Numbered from the stretch's first letter, positions 9,691 to 24,344 are shown. The stretch: DNA of 64,000 nucleotides from Peromyscus leucopus (GCF_004664715.2 NC_051070.1:42310456-42374455), one strand, 5' to 3'. A program made the numbers and translations. Notes: generated from the letters alone by a model not told the origin.

Positions 9691-12600
9691 ATACTATATC
9701 TATAAAGATGCTATATCTATTAAAGATGCTGATGTTACAGAGAAAATGAAATACAGGCAGATACTGATATCAGTATATTTATTGAGTTTTCAATATCTAG
9801 CAATATTTATACATACCCAATATTAATAGATACATAGACAGCATTTCAACTTAAATAAAGGCCGTGTAAATGACCTTTAAGGTTTGATATGGCTGGCAGA
9901 GACTTTATTGTTATTTGAAATCAGAAATATCCTGTTTTATTATAGCTAATTAAAGTCAAAATTAATTAACTAAATTTTATGAAGGCGAGTTTGTGCAATG
10001 TAATTTGCATAGCTTAAACTCAATCATTACTAGTTTTTGTATTAAATTTTGAGTAGTCATATTTATCAGTTCCAGGATAATATCTGGAATTCTGTAATAC
10101 ATGAAAGAACGCTCACTGAGTATTTAAAAATATAATGAAGTTGCCATACACTTCTTTTAAAACTTAGACCTTCAAAATAATAAACATGTCCAACAAGCTT
10201 CTATAGATTTCAGGAAAATCTTCCTGTCCACAAATTTAGGCAACCAGAACTTTTAGGAAAAGAGATTTGGAGTGATTTCTCCCCTGTTATAGAATGCACT
10301 ATACCTTCAGGATAGTCAACACTGTATGGCAATTATGATCACTAATGCTGAGACCACCTGGAGTGACCCTGGCACTGTCAGAAATGGTACTGGGACGATT
10401 TCTTTACTTGTAAAATGTAATAAACTCTCCTTTGGCAGGAGCTATTTTTAATTTGTTCCTTTTAAAATTGAGACCTGTGAATTGTAACAGGACACACGGA
10501 TTGTCCTTTAAATTTTAATTCCTAATTCTTAATAACCAGGTGCTATGAGGGAAATTCAGATCCACAGCATGCAAAAAGTATTTGAGTATTGTTTCTACGT
10601 CTCCTGTGAAGTGCAGGCGGCTTGCCTGTTCTTCATTTAAAAGTCATTGCTCACCTTCAGCAAACACTGAAGCAGCTTCCTTGGATGCAGAGGTAGAAAC
10701 TGGCAGCTGAGGGTAATGGAGCCTATGCATGTTGGGACCTGGATGGTTAACGCAGAGAAGAGATCATATCCTTGCATGAACTACCAAACACAAGGAAAAT
10801 AATTATGTGTGTTTTCTAAGGCATTGTAATTTTGCTCTCTTTCTTTTAGTCCTTTAGTATATGTTTGTACCCTGAAAAAGTACTCCTTCATTATGATTAG
10901 AGTAAAGGTCCTACTGGGCACAAAGCATCACAAGCAATGGTTGACAAGTAATGAATCATATGAAAGAGTTGGACATTGCTTCTACAACTATTATTATCAA
11001 TTTTCTAAACTCCATGCAACCAGAAAAATCCCACCAGGCAAAAAAACTTAGAATAATTTATCAATAAAAAAGAATTCTAGCATTCATGATTAAGTACTTA
11101 AGACTATACTCACATAATATTGACCCAGATATATTTTACTTTTCAAAGTAACGTAAAAATACAAGGAAAAATAAAGTGAGATAATTTAAAAAACTACATT
11201 ATATTTAATGTGTTCTATTTATTTTTCTAATGAATGAAGAAAGTTAGAGAAAATCAAATTTAAAAAAAAAATGAGTTGATTAACAGTGTAGTCTTTGGAG
11301 CTGGCTTTGTGTTTCTGTGCCAAAATTCAATGCCTGGAAAACTATTAGAATTTTTTGAGTTTGAGATCTTTACCAGTAAGAAGCTATCAATTCTTCACCA
11401 AAAGTGCAACAGTCACACCTTTTCTGTGGACAAGTGGTCCCAAACACTGCTCTACACCAAACCTGATGATCACTACACCTTAGCCACAATGACTGGTACT
11501 GTAACAGAAGTCAGTAAACACATGACATTTCTGGCCACTGCAAATATTTATTTAGGGAGAGTGGTATCATCATGAAGCCTGTTATTGTATCTATGTGTAC
11601 CCCATACCGCTATCTACTTCTCCCCAAGTGGCGAAGGAAGTGAGAGGCTATATTTGTTGCTTGAAGAGACCACAAAGAGCCTGTGCAAAGATGAAATTCA
11701 CTGAAAAACAAAAACAAAAACAAAAACAAAAAACAAAGTCTAGAGAATTCAAGGTGAGGGCTCTCATAAATCCAAGGGCCAAGGGGAACCTACAGACTTT
11801 TCAGTCTTATGTAAACTACCTTTAAACTATAACTGTTTTGATATGGTCCTCATTATTATAAGTTGAAATCACAAGGGCCTTTACTATCGTATTACATTTT
11901 TTGTGTAAATGGAATATTGTGGGAAATACATTGATTTGTATTCTATAGACAGAAGAGTAGGAGTAGTGATATTTACATGTCCTAAAAAAAACTTTTAGAA
12001 TACTGTGCAAAGGATTTTCATGTTTTTATATATAATTAACCTGTTCTATGTCTCTTTTTAAAATTGGTATCTTTGTTAAATGTCAATAATTATGTTGGAT
12101 GAACACAGGAGTGGCTCACTTGAACTGTATTTTTACATTTTATATTTTACAGATAAAATACTTGCATATTATAAATCAAGCTAAATCTTACTATATTTAG
12201 CCTATTTTAGCTGTTTTTGGCACTTAGGAAATCTTCTGCCTGCATGTGAAAGGTTTGAAAATGTCTGGTTATGAACTTTGCCTCTGAAATCATTCAAAAA
12301 GAACTCAAACTGGGTAAGCAAAGCACCTAACACAATTAAATGGCTTCCATAAAATGGTGAATTCAAGATGAAGAGCAGAGGGGTACTGGGAGAAAGGAAG
12401 GTTAGCTTTAATTAAAATGGAGCCTTGGGAGCTAAAATGTAGCTATTCCTGAAAAGCCAAATCCATAGGGTGAGATTTCAATGAGGTCTAATCACAACCT
12501 TTGACTGAAGAGCACACTAGGAGAAGGCTTGAGTAGACACGGCCTCCGGCCAACAGATGCCTCTCACTCACAAAGAATGTCACATCATGTGCTCTTTAAT

Positions 12601-14102
12601 CCAGGCATCTCTTAAATAGTCACAGTGGAAAAATGCATGAACTGATTTTGCTTTTGTTAACCGTTTCTCCTTTGATGAACTGGCCGGCCGTTTGGCCGCC
12701 ATAGACTTCTATGTAAAAAGTAGCACTGCTTACAGATAGAATCACTGTTAAACTTAAAACAACCCTGGTTACAGATAAGAATCACCCTCAGTAACCTTTC
12801 CCTGTAGGTCACAGAACTAGCAAATACCAATTTGCTTAATGAGTTAAAATTTGCATGTCATCTTAATAGATACCATGAAAGTGAAAAATACAGAAAGAAA
12901 TGTCATTAATAAAAGCAAGAGAGACATTACAAAGGAATACTGTGGTAGTTGACATAGAGACTTTTGCAAGAACAGTGACAAGAAGTTTTAACACATTCAG
13001 TTTGACTCCCTCCAGCCCCCACCAACCCACAAGCATTCAGACATAACACCATGGGTTCTGAGCTCTGAATTCACTTCTGTGCCTTCCATATTCTGCATCT
13101 GCAGTGAAACCTCTTTTAGTCTCAGTGTATTCATGGTATAAATAGATATCTTTATCTCTTAGACTTGCTATGAGGATTAGGAAAAATGTGAGTAAAATGT
13201 TTTCAGTATAAAGAAAAAAGTAACTTAATGTCTATGAAAAACCATTCAGTGAATAGAAATAAAAGTCATTATTGGTATGGTGATGAATGAGAACTACTGA
13301 GGAGTGTGCAGTCTAAATATTGTAGTTTCACCTAGCACTTCTTTCCTTAGTTCTATAGCATAAGATTAAGGGCTGAGGTTAGTGTTGTAGAAATATACTC
13401 ATGACAGCTCTGCAATATCTGCTTCCTGTTTTATCAGCAAACTTAGGCATTGATATGAAATACCATCAGAGAAGACAAAAAAGCACATTGATAATTGTTG
13501 TAAGGGTAATTTGGGGGTGAAGGCAGTTCTTTTCCACTGTGGAATTCAACACCTTCCACACATATGTCTGCACACACTAAGGAAAGTTACATCTCTGTGG
13601 ATTTTTTATGGTTCTTGCAATGGCAGTCCTTTCAGCCTCCACATCCTACTTACAACGCTCTGCCTGTAGAAAATACTTAGCTTGTCCTTTCCCAAAGAGA
13701 CAAACCTAAGTCCAATGCATGTAAAAGCTGAGAGACTCTGGATGACTCCAAATCTTCCCCAAGTGGATGTGCTCATGGTCCTTCATAGTCCAACCACTAA
13801 AAAGTACAGTTATTGAGTTCCTACAATGTTCAACATACATAACATGAAGTGTGCACCATAGAGTTTTTAACATTACCATTAAAAAAGGAAGTAGGAACAC
13901 TTGATTATTGGCAGTAGGATCCTTAGAGTCACGAGGCATTCAAAGTAATGACCCCATACTGGCAACCAGAAAGATTCCTTGACTAGATCCTACTTTATTT
14001 CACATTAGATTTTTCTTCCTCATTCTCTTTCAATTGTTCTCATAACAGCTAACTTGAGATTGCCTGAGATTTGGACATGAAACACATCTTTATCTTCACT
14101 TA
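9691..14102. other. Long single-copy block, no gene seen
   Basis: Some 4.4 kb with almost no recognisable mobile element. It holds a 99-codon frame at 11276-11575 and a 76-codon frame at 11595-11825. Neither has a recognisable domain, and the second reads into a (CAAAAA)n stretch at 11704-11737. A small GC-rich island with an FseI-type GGCCGGCC site lies at 12681-12700. I cannot exclude old regulatory elements here. Confidence 0.55.
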
Positions 14103-14119
14103 TACATACATACACACAT

Positions 14120-14166
<47 letters not shown>
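14103..14166. repeat. (CA)n microsatellite
   Basis: A short TACA lead-in and one TG interruption are followed by about 46 bases of pure CA. No SINE head was recognised next to it. Confidence 0.95.
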
Positions 14167-14168
<2 letters not shown>

Positions 14169-16158
14169 TTCTTTACTGAAGGACACTATAGGACCACTAA
14201 TCCAAAGTAGCTAATGTTTTCACATTTTAGAAAGTACTGAACCATAATTTAAGTTCTCAGTGAAATTCCAATAGTTAAGGCTTACCAAATTCAAGTTTCT
14301 ATGGATTCCCAAACATCAGTGTCTTACGCATTGAAAATTTCTTTCTCATTCAACAGTCCAGGGAAGCACAAAGGGCAACACATCACTTTTTGCAATTAGA
14401 GACACTGAACTCTTCTGAAATGAGCAATAGTCTGAGACCTTGGTCATAAGCAGTTCAATGCCCAACTATTTTGACCTCAAAGGACAAGTGAAGTTTCCCT
14501 TATATTTATGAAAGAAGTAGGTTTGCAACTTGGATCAAGGTACCCAGGAATTTATTGGGAAGGGTAGACTGTAGGCCATCCCAAAGAAATTGGGTTCAGC
14601 CAGCCCTGTGGTTCTGGCCTCTATCTGAGCTATTCTTTTAATGTAAAACTGGTAAGATTTCAAAAAGATTAACATCCCAAAGGGGCAGTAAAATAATTCA
14701 TAATTATAGTTCGCCAAAGTAAACACCATATTAAAAGGCAGGTCAGGGGCTAAAAGCCAAGAAGAGGTCTGTCTAAAGTTTAATCAAATTAAGGAGAATA
14801 GGCCTCAGTCAAGAATCATCTAGGGAAAACATTTAATGATCGTTTGATCAATTTTAATAAGAGGTGTTCAAGGTCACCTTGCAAGGTCAACAGAAAAGAC
14901 AAAAAGCATGGGAAGCTCACCTTAGCAGTCTGTTTCCATCAATCACTATCTTGCCCGTTCTATTCAATGTACATATTTAATTCAAATGTCTTCTCAGGCC
15001 TAACTGTAGCCGAGGCTGGACAATTTAGCCATTTCCATAAAATGTGAAAGAGTTTCTGATAGTTCACTTTCTACTCCATTACAAGAAAAATAACAAAGCA
15101 GGTAAGTGCAGACATCAACTATAAACTAGGAAAGATTTGGGAGGAATTCATGGAGGGGAAATCTATTATCAAAACTTATTGTATGAATTTTTTTTTTCAA
15201 AGAGGTATGTTCTTAGAAGGATCTGAAGTCTAGAAAAGACCCAATATTCTTGAAGCTTTATCAATGGGAACAGGAGTATAAATTCAAAAGTTTAATATTT
15301 TCTTATTCACAGCATAAATATTTGTATCATCACATTTTACTGATTTATTGAAATAAGCATTATGAAATTATTTTTTGCTAAAAATGAGTTACCTGGCATC
15401 CTTCAAATTATACATGCTAACATTCAACTGTCTACACATAAAGCATTTTAAATTTGGAAAACAAATAATGAAAGGGATTGATTAACAGTAATTTTAAACA
15501 ATAAAATACTTTTTTTTCAGTTAGATAGAATCTAACATCTCCATTTGATACATTTGCAAATAATGTCTAGTTAATGTGTTTCCAAACAAGGGCTGGGAAA
15601 GGAAAAGGAGAATAGATATTCTAATAAGAGTGTGTATTAGTACTAGTAGTGAGTGATTACCCTAACTTTACAGCTGATTAAATGAAACTAAAGCTTCTAT
15701 TCAATACACAGCTACTAGGAAGACACTACACATTTTACATTGAGAATTTTTACATATATGGTAAGTTTCAATTCCCAAAATAATTTTTCAGTCAGTAATT
15801 ATTATACCTACTTTATAGATGCAACACATCTTAAAGAAATCCTTCAGCTCTCTTACTGTTTCTCTCACAAGCCCATGACTGTTCTGCAATCTTCTCAGTA
15901 ACTCCAGATTCCATTCCATAGGCCCAGAGTCAAGCAGTTTGTTTAGTAGTTAACAAGGATTTGCAAATCTCATGACATTGCCAACAGTTTCTTTCTACCA
16001 CATTTTGTCAAAACAATGACAAACATCCCAGTGAAGAAGAAATTTAATTAGGCTGCTTTCCTGCAAGGGGCCAAACATCAGGACATTTTAAACCAGCTGG
16101 ATGACTAAATGCTTTTTTATATTTTCTTAAAATATGAAAAGGGAGTTTACAGTGACAA
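14167..16158. other. Single-copy sequence, possible MIR scrap
   Basis: No gene. The stretch 15,660-15,830 carries 'TTTACAGCTGATTAAATGAA', an 'ACACAGCTACTAGGAAGACA' and then 'TACCTACTTTATAGATG'. These are weakly reminiscent of ancient MIR SINEs, but the similarity is too faint for a separate call. Short frames at 14535-14729 and 14844-15047 are unsupported. Confidence 0.5.
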
Positions 16159-16200
16159 ATATATAAATGTATATATATATATATATAATATACATAATAT
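16159..16200. repeat. (TA)n microsatellite
   Basis: A run of TA dinucleotides with a few interruptions, in AT-rich surroundings. Confidence 0.85.
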
Positions 16201-19200
16201 TTTAAAAGAAAAATACAGCCAAAATGAACAGAGTCATGAGCATAATATTCTAGATGAGAGCAATGAAACAGATCATGTAACTAAGACCTAATAATATCAG
16301 CTAGAATATTTACTATGTAAAAACTCACACGTACCTATTAAGGAAAATTATAATTAGTAACAAACTGCAAATTCTATCTCTGACATCCTTTGTCTATAAT
16401 ATTATTTGTATCAGCAACAAATGAAGACCCCTTTTTAAGGACTGGGCACAAGGACAGAGAGAAATAAACAAGGGAAATAACCAGCCATCAGAAAGTAATC
16501 CCGCCTTGTTCTCTCAAGGATTGTTTTCTCATTTTACTTTAATGACTACTTAATCAAGATGTATTAATTTATCCCTGAAATGGTACAAAAAGTCAAGATT
16601 GAAATTAAAGCAATTTTAGAGCAACTGGAGAATATTTTAAGGGTAGGAAATCTTAATAAATATGATTGATGGAATGGCAGACTCTGCAGTGGTTGAGGTA
16701 GAGCTGGGTATAAGAACAATTTAAACAAAATATGCACTTAGGGCTTTCATAGAAGAAACCACGCACACATGCTGAACTGTATAATAGTCACCACTGTGTT
16801 TATGAGGCTGCTCACCATGACTCCAGGGAGCACTAAGTTTTCCCAAGGAATGCAATGGAACTCTCAAGTTATTCTTAAGATAAAGCTAGTGTTAATAAAT
16901 ACATATGTCGAAATAATATGAAATCATAAAGCAAAGAAGTCATTAGTGGTAGAGTACACATTTTACTACTTGGCACAGAGCTGGATATGTCACAGCTGTC
17001 AGCCTAGATAATTATTGATGAAGATAATACTGAAATGTGTAAAACCTCTTGGGTACATCTATCTCGAATCAAAACTGCTATATTCCATTTCATTTAATAT
17101 TTATAGAAAAGGTGTATTGTCTATTTAAAAATAATTTTACTATGTTTGTAATGTATTTTAATATCAAACGGATCTTTTTTAAAATTCAGGAAACACAGGC
17201 ACTCAGAGCACTAAAATACTGCGACATAAAAGTTCTAATGAACCTCACAGTTGGGCAGAGTGAACCAGCAGGAAATACCTGACAGGAGCCTTGGGCACTG
17301 ATACTGCAAATATGGCCTGAAATTTTTAATGTATACTTACAGATAATAATTATGTAAGCTACCTAAATGTTTCTAAAATATATATGTATGTATACACATA
17401 CAAAATTGCATATATTTTAACCTCAAAATATATTTGGTGACAAAACCTCATCTTAAATTGTTTATAGCTATCTGTAATCTATTTAATGTGAATACTCCTT
17501 CACTAGTGTGTTTAATTGCAGGTGTAACCAGAATACATTAGAGGTGATTTATATCATAAAGTGAACACTGTTGACTCTGAAAGCTGAACCATTCTCATCA
17601 GATGAACACACTGACAGACAACGTCTGTGGCAAAACCTTTTGGGGCTGTCTCTTCTCTGAGTGCTTGTTATTGGGGCCACTATGATCTTGGGTATTCAGT
17701 CTTTTATTACCAGTGTCTCCATCACAGTATGATGGTGTTATTCGATGTCAGGGGAGTGCTTAAGTTCAAATCGAACAGTGCCTGCAACTCTGTGTATCTC
17801 TGTCATATGAAAATCACCATTTCCTGCATGCAAGAAACTTCACATTAGTACTTTGCAGGCAACAGCCAGACAAATCTTCATGCTTTACTTCCATGATGAA
17901 ATATAAGAGCAGTGTCAATATCTGTTTGAAAGCACCACAGTTGGAAACCTGAAAGGATGCTGTATACACAAAAAAAAGGGCCAGAAGTCTAATAGGAAAA
18001 TGTTTGGCTGGCTATAGACCAAACCTGAGGGGACAAAAGATATGAATTACCTTAAGGAAAAAAAAGAGAACATCTAAAATGTAAGTAAAGAAATACATTA
18101 CTAGTCACAGATAAGCCACATCCCTGCACTCCTTGTCAACAATGAAGGGTTTTAAGATGACCAGAATTTTTGTTCATTAGCTACTATGTATTGAATACAT
18201 GGGTTGACATAGTTTCAGTTTTGCTAAGAAGAAAACTAGATTTCTGACACAAAGAGATCAGAGCAGTATTTATAAATATGAGGCAGTCAGAATTAGGAAA
18301 TATGCTAAGCATTCCATGACCTGAGAACTAAGACAGTAGGTAGAAATTCTCCTGTGTAGGAGAGGCTTCCATATTCAATGACACAGCTCATGATGAACCT
18401 CCACAGATTTCTGGAAATGCAGATGTCAAATATCACTTATTTTTTGTTGGCACTATCTCAGGAATTTTATACAGCCAATATCATTAGGTAGAATGCATAA
18501 TAGAAAATATTATTATCAAACACTACATTCATTTTGGGAGGGGCTGTCATGAAAGGAGAGAGATGAAGGGTTTCAGAATCTACTCACAGAAAACACTTCA
18601 CTCTGCATCTCTTCCTTTGCTAGAGGAAAATTCTGCTTTTCCATAAAATTCAGTTGAAATAATTCTTTAATTACATGCTTCAGAATGACTTTCAGGAATA
18701 TATTTGATAGTAGCCTTCATGTACAAACTATACAAAAAGTAAGTAAACAAGCAAAACCAATGTTAAAAACACAATGAGATCCAGAAAGCAAGTTGAGTTA
18801 CATGATTACTGGTTAGCACAGCTAATGAGAAACACTGGAGCCAAATTACTAAGGACATTTTAGCAAGCTAAGGCATATGGATTTTCTCATCTGAAATGGG
18901 AAATCAACTAAGGATTTAAAGCAAGCAAGGCCATAATGATCACCTGAGTTAGGGCATTAGTAGGGCAAAGCTAAAAGGAAATGATTAATTTGGAAGACAT
19001 TAGAAAAATAGTGGAATCAATAGAGAGAGGCCTGGTCTCCATGTGTAAAGGGAGCAATGACTTTTCTAGATAACAATGAGAAAGTATAGACTTGCTTTTT
19101 AAAAAATATATATCATTAGGTTTAATTTTTCCAGTAGGTCTTAAAATTGCTAGTATCTATAGGGTCTTCATTTGGGAATACACTTTTTCCACAACCACGA

Positions 19201-20320
19201 AGGATAATGATTTTTCAAAAGAACTATTGATGAATCACAGATGTCTCAAAATATTTTGAAAAATATTTCCCGTGTCTCCATTATCAGATATAATTTAGAG
19301 AGTTTGTGCAGATATAGAAATTTGCATTAAAACAAAACAAAATAGCAAAATCTCCTGATGATTCTGTTATTCAGCCAGGTATGCAAAACACAATGAAAAT
19401 GCCTCTGCCTTTGGCAAAACATCACAAAATTTTAGATGAATTCTTATTGCATAAACATAATGTGTGACGAAAATAACCACAAAGCTGTGGGTATGAGTAA
19501 AGTTTCAAGATAAGAACATAATTATGAGTGAAAATAAATAGATTTTTCTTAACACAGAGTTCTAACTTAATTTTAGCTTAAATTACTTTTTACATTTTTA
19601 ATTTGGAAGAAAATCTATTATTCCATCTATTTCTTTTGTCTTAAATACTTGCTCAGTAAATGGGCTCAGATATTTTATTCAAGATTCTGTAAAATTGCTG
19701 GAGGTGATCTGCCTTTTCTGACTTTTTTTCCTTGCTGCTCTATAAAGGTACCAGTTTATTAAACTGTCACTTTGTTATGAACTATTACTTGACATTTATT
19801 AAGCACAAACAATGAATTAGGTGTTGACAAACTATGTTAATTTCTCTGCAGGCATCTTATTCTTCTTTCCTTTCTTGTGTGTGCTCCAATATCCAAGTCC
19901 TCATCCCTTAAGTGGCAATCGCCCTAGTCTTTCTGTTTCTGTTCATGACTTCAGGCTTTATATTATATTTGTCACAGAAAAAGTTTCCAATTAAATTGTA
20001 TGAAAGTAGAGTAAAACAACTTTTTCATTTCTGGATGCATGAGAGAAACAAAGAGCAATTGGAAGAGGCTTGAGGACTAAACTGTATTCATTAATCACTT
20101 TGGAGTTATTCCCAATGCTGTTATTTATTGGGATAAATCAATATAATAGTTATACAAGAATGAAGAGAAACAAGATGAGTTCAAAGGAGAAGTTAACTTA
20201 TAAAGCATGAAGAAATGCATTAATAGGCTTAAGATGGATAGTTACTCATGTGATCCAGTAGCGTGTCTGCTGAGGTACCCAACTTCACCAAGATCATTTG
20301 CTCTGCCAATGAACTACGTT
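16201..20320. other. Long single-copy block, no gene seen
   Basis: Some 4.1 kb of AT-rich sequence without recognisable mobile elements. Short frames at 17049-17282 and 17627-17848 show no domain. This is the longest repeat-poor run in the first third of the window. Confidence 0.55.
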
Positions 20321-20326
20321 CTCCAA

Positions 20327-20740
20327 TGCTGTGGATATCATTCTGCAGAGCATACATGCTGTGAATGTGTTGCTCTTATTAGTTAAAAAATAAAGTGCTG
20401 GTTGGCCAGTAGCCAGGCAGGAAGTATAGGTGGGACAAAGAGAGAAGAGAATTCTCAAATCAGGAAGGCTGAGTCAGGAGACACTGCCAGCCACCACCAT
20501 GAGAAGGAAGATGTAAAGATACCAGTTAAGCCACAAGCCACGTAACAAGGCATAGATTTATAGAAATTGGTTAATTTAAGATGTAAGATCTAGCTAGCAA
20601 GAAGCCTAAGCCATTAGGCCATACAGTTTTAATTAATACAAGCCTCTGTGTGTTTACTAGGATCTGAGCGACTGTGGGACTGGTGGGTGAGAGAGATTTG
20701 TCCTGACTGCAGGCCAGGACACAGGAAAACTTCAACTACA
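20327..20740 (+). mobile_element. Solo LTR, long subfamily, with TSD
   Basis: The element starts TGCTGTGGATATC and ends TTCAACTACA, giving the TG...CA ends of a retroviral LTR. The flanks are CTCCAA (20321-20326) and CTCCCA (20741-20746), a 6-base target-site duplication with one mutation, as expected for ERV2/ERVK-type integration. Internal landmarks shared with the other copies include 'GTAGCCAGGCAGGAAGTATA', 'GGTTAATTTAAGATGTAAGA' and 'AGCAAGAAGCC'. No internal proviral sequence adjoins it, so it is the product of LTR-LTR recombination. I associate the family with cricetid mys-like elements, name unverified. Confidence 0.9.
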
Positions 20741-20746
20741 CTCCCA

Positions 20747-22036
20747 GGCATTATCAGCAGTGCCAGCAGCTAATACACAGAAGTTGATGGAGAGAGAACC
20801 TGAAAGGCTCCCAGTGTTCAGCAGAAACTCTGGCAGTATTGTGACATGACAAGTTAAATGCACAAAAGTGGAAAATGACCCATACTCACCTCAGAGCTAT
20901 TTCAAGCTTTCTGAGTATACATCCAAAACTACATCTATTGATCCCTGTTTCAAAGACAGAAGAAACTGGTTTTTAGGAACTCTTTAAAATGTCTGAAGTA
21001 ACTGTAAACAACATCTTCTCAACAAAATCTCTTTTTGAATAGAGTTCCTAAAATGGACCAGGAGGTTTTTTCCCCTCTGACATTATGGACAGGCAGATAG
21101 CTACTGCATTACATGGTTGCCACTGGCCATTAATTTTCCCAGCTAGGATGACCAAGTGGCTGGCCCATTCTGAAGGCCAGGTCACCAGAAGGTCTAAATT
21201 TAGCGTTCCTTATGACTCTCCTATTATCTTCGGGTCTGTAAGTTAACCCACACCAGAGTATTCCAGCTGAGTAGACAAAGTAAAAACCATGGCCATTCCC
21301 AGACATGCTAAAAGCTGTTTTTTGTTTGTATGTGTGGAAAGGTTGAGTATACAGAATTGAAATAAGAGAAGAGAATAGTATGAGGTTACTTGTTAGACTA
21401 GAGGGCAAGTTCCCACATCCCATGGAAAATAAAGGGCCGAAGTTCAAGTTGATAGGACAATTTCATGGTGCCATGGCAGCAGCAGGAGATGAGAGGAAAC
21501 ATGGGAAATCAGGAAGAGGGAGGGATGAACAGGGGACAGTGGGCAAGGAGATCTTTCCCTTCAGTGATGCACATCCTGTGAGCTGTCAGCAGCACTGGCA
21601 CATGTGAACACTCTAAGATCATGCTTGCCCATGTTATCTGCCAGTATAGCAACAATAAAAATGATTTTTAAATCAACATTCCTTAGTAATTCTACATACA
21701 CAGAATTGCTCAGTGGCAGTAGAGAGTTCCTGTACACCTTGAGCCTAACATGTATTTTGGAATGGAAACAATTTATATGTTATGTTTGTGAAAATAATGA
21801 CACTAATGGTGATACATTAATATCAAGCAACTGCAGACCATTCAGATATCATTAATATTTTTTGAATAACCTTTGTCATTCTACATTCAATCTTTAATAG
21901 CACATAGTGGTAAACATTTTATTTTTGAATTACAGAATCACTTATTAATTTAAAATCATATTCATAGCTAAAGAATGGGGAAACATATTCTCTAACTTCA
22001 AAGACATTGTGATATAATAGACAAAAGTTAGCAGGT
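20747..22036. other. Single-copy sequence, no gene called
   Basis: Frames of 105 codons (minus, 21130-21447), 75 codons (plus, 21380-21607) and 83 codons (plus, 21604-21855) occur here. They overlap, lack recognisable domains, and show no splice partners or polyadenylation context that would make a convincing gene. Confidence 0.55.
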
Positions 22037-22208
22037 TTGGAGGGATGTTATGACTACTGAGAGTGGGTACTGCTCTTGCAAGAGGCTCTGAGTTTGTTTC
22101 CCATTACCCATGTGAGACAACTTGTAACTCTAGCTCTAGGACTCCCATACTCACATACATCCCACAGACACAGCTAAAAATAAAACAAATCATTTTAAAA
22201 TTAAATAA
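22037..22208 (+). mobile_element. B2/B3-type SINE, old copy
   Basis: 'GGTACTGCTCTTGCAAGAGG', 'CATGTGAGACAACTTGTAAC' and 'TCTAGCTCTAGGACTCCCAT' follow the middle of rodent B2/B3 SINEs. The element closes with an AATAAAACAAATC-type A-rich tail. The 5' tRNA-like head is poorly preserved. Confidence 0.65.
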
Positions 22209-24344
22209 ACAGCCAAAGGTAACCATTGTGTAATGTATGATCAATGTTATTGTGGGAGCAGACAGATTGGACTGTGAGAGCAAATTCACAGAACCTACCT
22301 GAGGAGCTAACAGTTGCCTGGACTCTTCAGAGTGGACAGTTAACGCTAGGAGACAAGTGACTAAAGTCAGAGAAGCTAACAGTCAATGAAAAGAATTTTA
22401 GATGAAGACGATTAAAAGAAAGCTCATTAAACTCTGTTCACATAGTTTAAAAAATCTGACCCGGTTCAGTGTCTCAGGAAATATTTAATGTTTTATCTTC
22501 TAACTATGAAACTCTTTTCTCCTCAAACATAGTAGAACTGGTAGTTGGTAGTCGCTTACTTAGTCATAGACATTCTCTTGTCTAATGCCTCAAAGTCATT
22601 AGTGTGATTACAGAATCCTCTGGTATTTAACATGGTTGTGTATTATTGAAATGTTAATTTCATCCCAACCATTTTAAAGAGTAATTGTAGAAACCTTGTG
22701 GACAATAACCTACTGTATGTTTGCAAGTGACTGATTTAGTTCTATATATTAGTGATCCTTCATGAACACTGTGTAAGAGGCTAGTTCTCCCTCTGTCTTA
22801 TGCATATTTGCATGTAGTTGAGAGAGAGAGGAAGAAAGTGGGGGAAGAGAGGGACAGAACAGAGAAGCAAGAGAGAGCTTTATATTCTATTTTTCTTTGC
22901 CTTTTTTATTTTTTTAAAAATATACAGTATGTAATGACTCAAAAGACAAAATGTGAGTTCCTGGAAATATAATTGAATTTGTTAAATAGAACCACGGAAC
23001 ATTCACTTTAATAAGGCAGCAGACTAAGAAGACCTTAATTTTTTTCACCTTTCCATTAAAAAGTCAATGAAGCTACCCATGTAAAGCTTAAGAAGCCATA
23101 AGCCAAACTGATATGAGAGTGATGTTGTAGTTAAAAAACACACATAAAAATGGACATATATACTTTAATAATCTCAAATAACACCCCTTGCACACATCGA
23201 CTGGTCTATTCAGTCAACAGACAATAACATTTCTTATTCCTTTCCCCCTTTATCTTCATATGCCCTAACTGTTCTATCTATTTGAAGAAATTAACTATCA
23301 ATGACTATAACATGTAATGATTTACTCTAATTATTAGCTGAGAATCTACTCACTGGATTCAAAGATGCTTGTGAAAGTTGTGAGTGTCTGGATCTGAGAT
23401 AAAGAATGTTTTATTACAGAAGCAACAATAGCCAGGGTGTCAACATCACTGAGCAGCTTTCCTAATTTGAAAAGCACAAAACAGAGAAGTCAAGACACAA
23501 AGCCAGTGGATGGAATCACTAAGAGAGCAAAAGTATAAACCTAAAGAACAAAAATTTTACGATGTGATCATGTTTTTTGCTGTGGCTAGAGATGTTCTCT
23601 TTATCGTACTTGACCTGAAGAACCATCCCAACCCTTGATTCTAAAGAGTACTTCATATCTATCAAGGCTAATTACTATCTAAATAGTCTTTCAAAGATGA
23701 TTTCAGGGCAAAAATATCAATGCATAATTCACAAGAAATTCAAATACATAAGATCCAGAGAAAATTGCCATCCTACAATAATCTTTGCCTGCTGTTTCTC
23801 TTAATTCTCAAATGCAGAAACTCAGTAACCCTTCTGGAAAGGCCATATACCTACAATCAATAGAAGAAATGGGCAGGTATCAAAATGTGTCCTGTTGCAA
23901 GTGTACGTGTGAGAGGTATGGGTTGAATAGTCTAAAGGAACTCATAGATTGCAATATTGTATATTTCATAGAGAAGACAAAGTCAACCATTGGAAAGCAG
24001 CAGTATTGTGTTGTTTCTATTAAAAATTTGGTAAAAAATTGTTGTTTGTAATAGTTTTCAAAAACATCTCTTAAAATTTTGTATTTAGAAAGACATATCC
24101 TTACCTGCTAAAAGAAAAAAATAAAAGGGAGTGGATATAAAAATATCAGTTCCTCTCCACTTTTGCCCCTTACTCTGAAGCCTAGAAAATATATCAGGAA
24201 TCATATTAAAGAAATAGCCCAGCTGTCATCACACTAGTGCTATGTTCTGAGAGGCAAGGCTTTATGAGACTCACAAACTAAGTGCTAAAATGTGGTGGTT
24301 CCCTAAACCCAGTATCTACTTATAATAGACCCATATTGTCTATC
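22209..24344. other. Single-copy sequence, no gene seen
   Basis: No recognised repeat apart from a purine-rich GAGA-like patch at 22,819-22,876. The 88-codon frame at 23785-24051 has no recognisable domain. Confidence 0.55.

Noticed and set aside
11276..11575. 99-codon open frame on the plus strand
   Set aside because: No recognisable domain, and the start is in A-rich sequence without a promoter or splice context. I could not connect it to any gene family.
21130..21447. 105-codon open frame on the minus strand
   Set aside because: It has no recognisable domain, overlaps another frame on the plus strand, and shows no exon neighbours or initiation context. A frame of that length is expected several times by chance in 64 kb.
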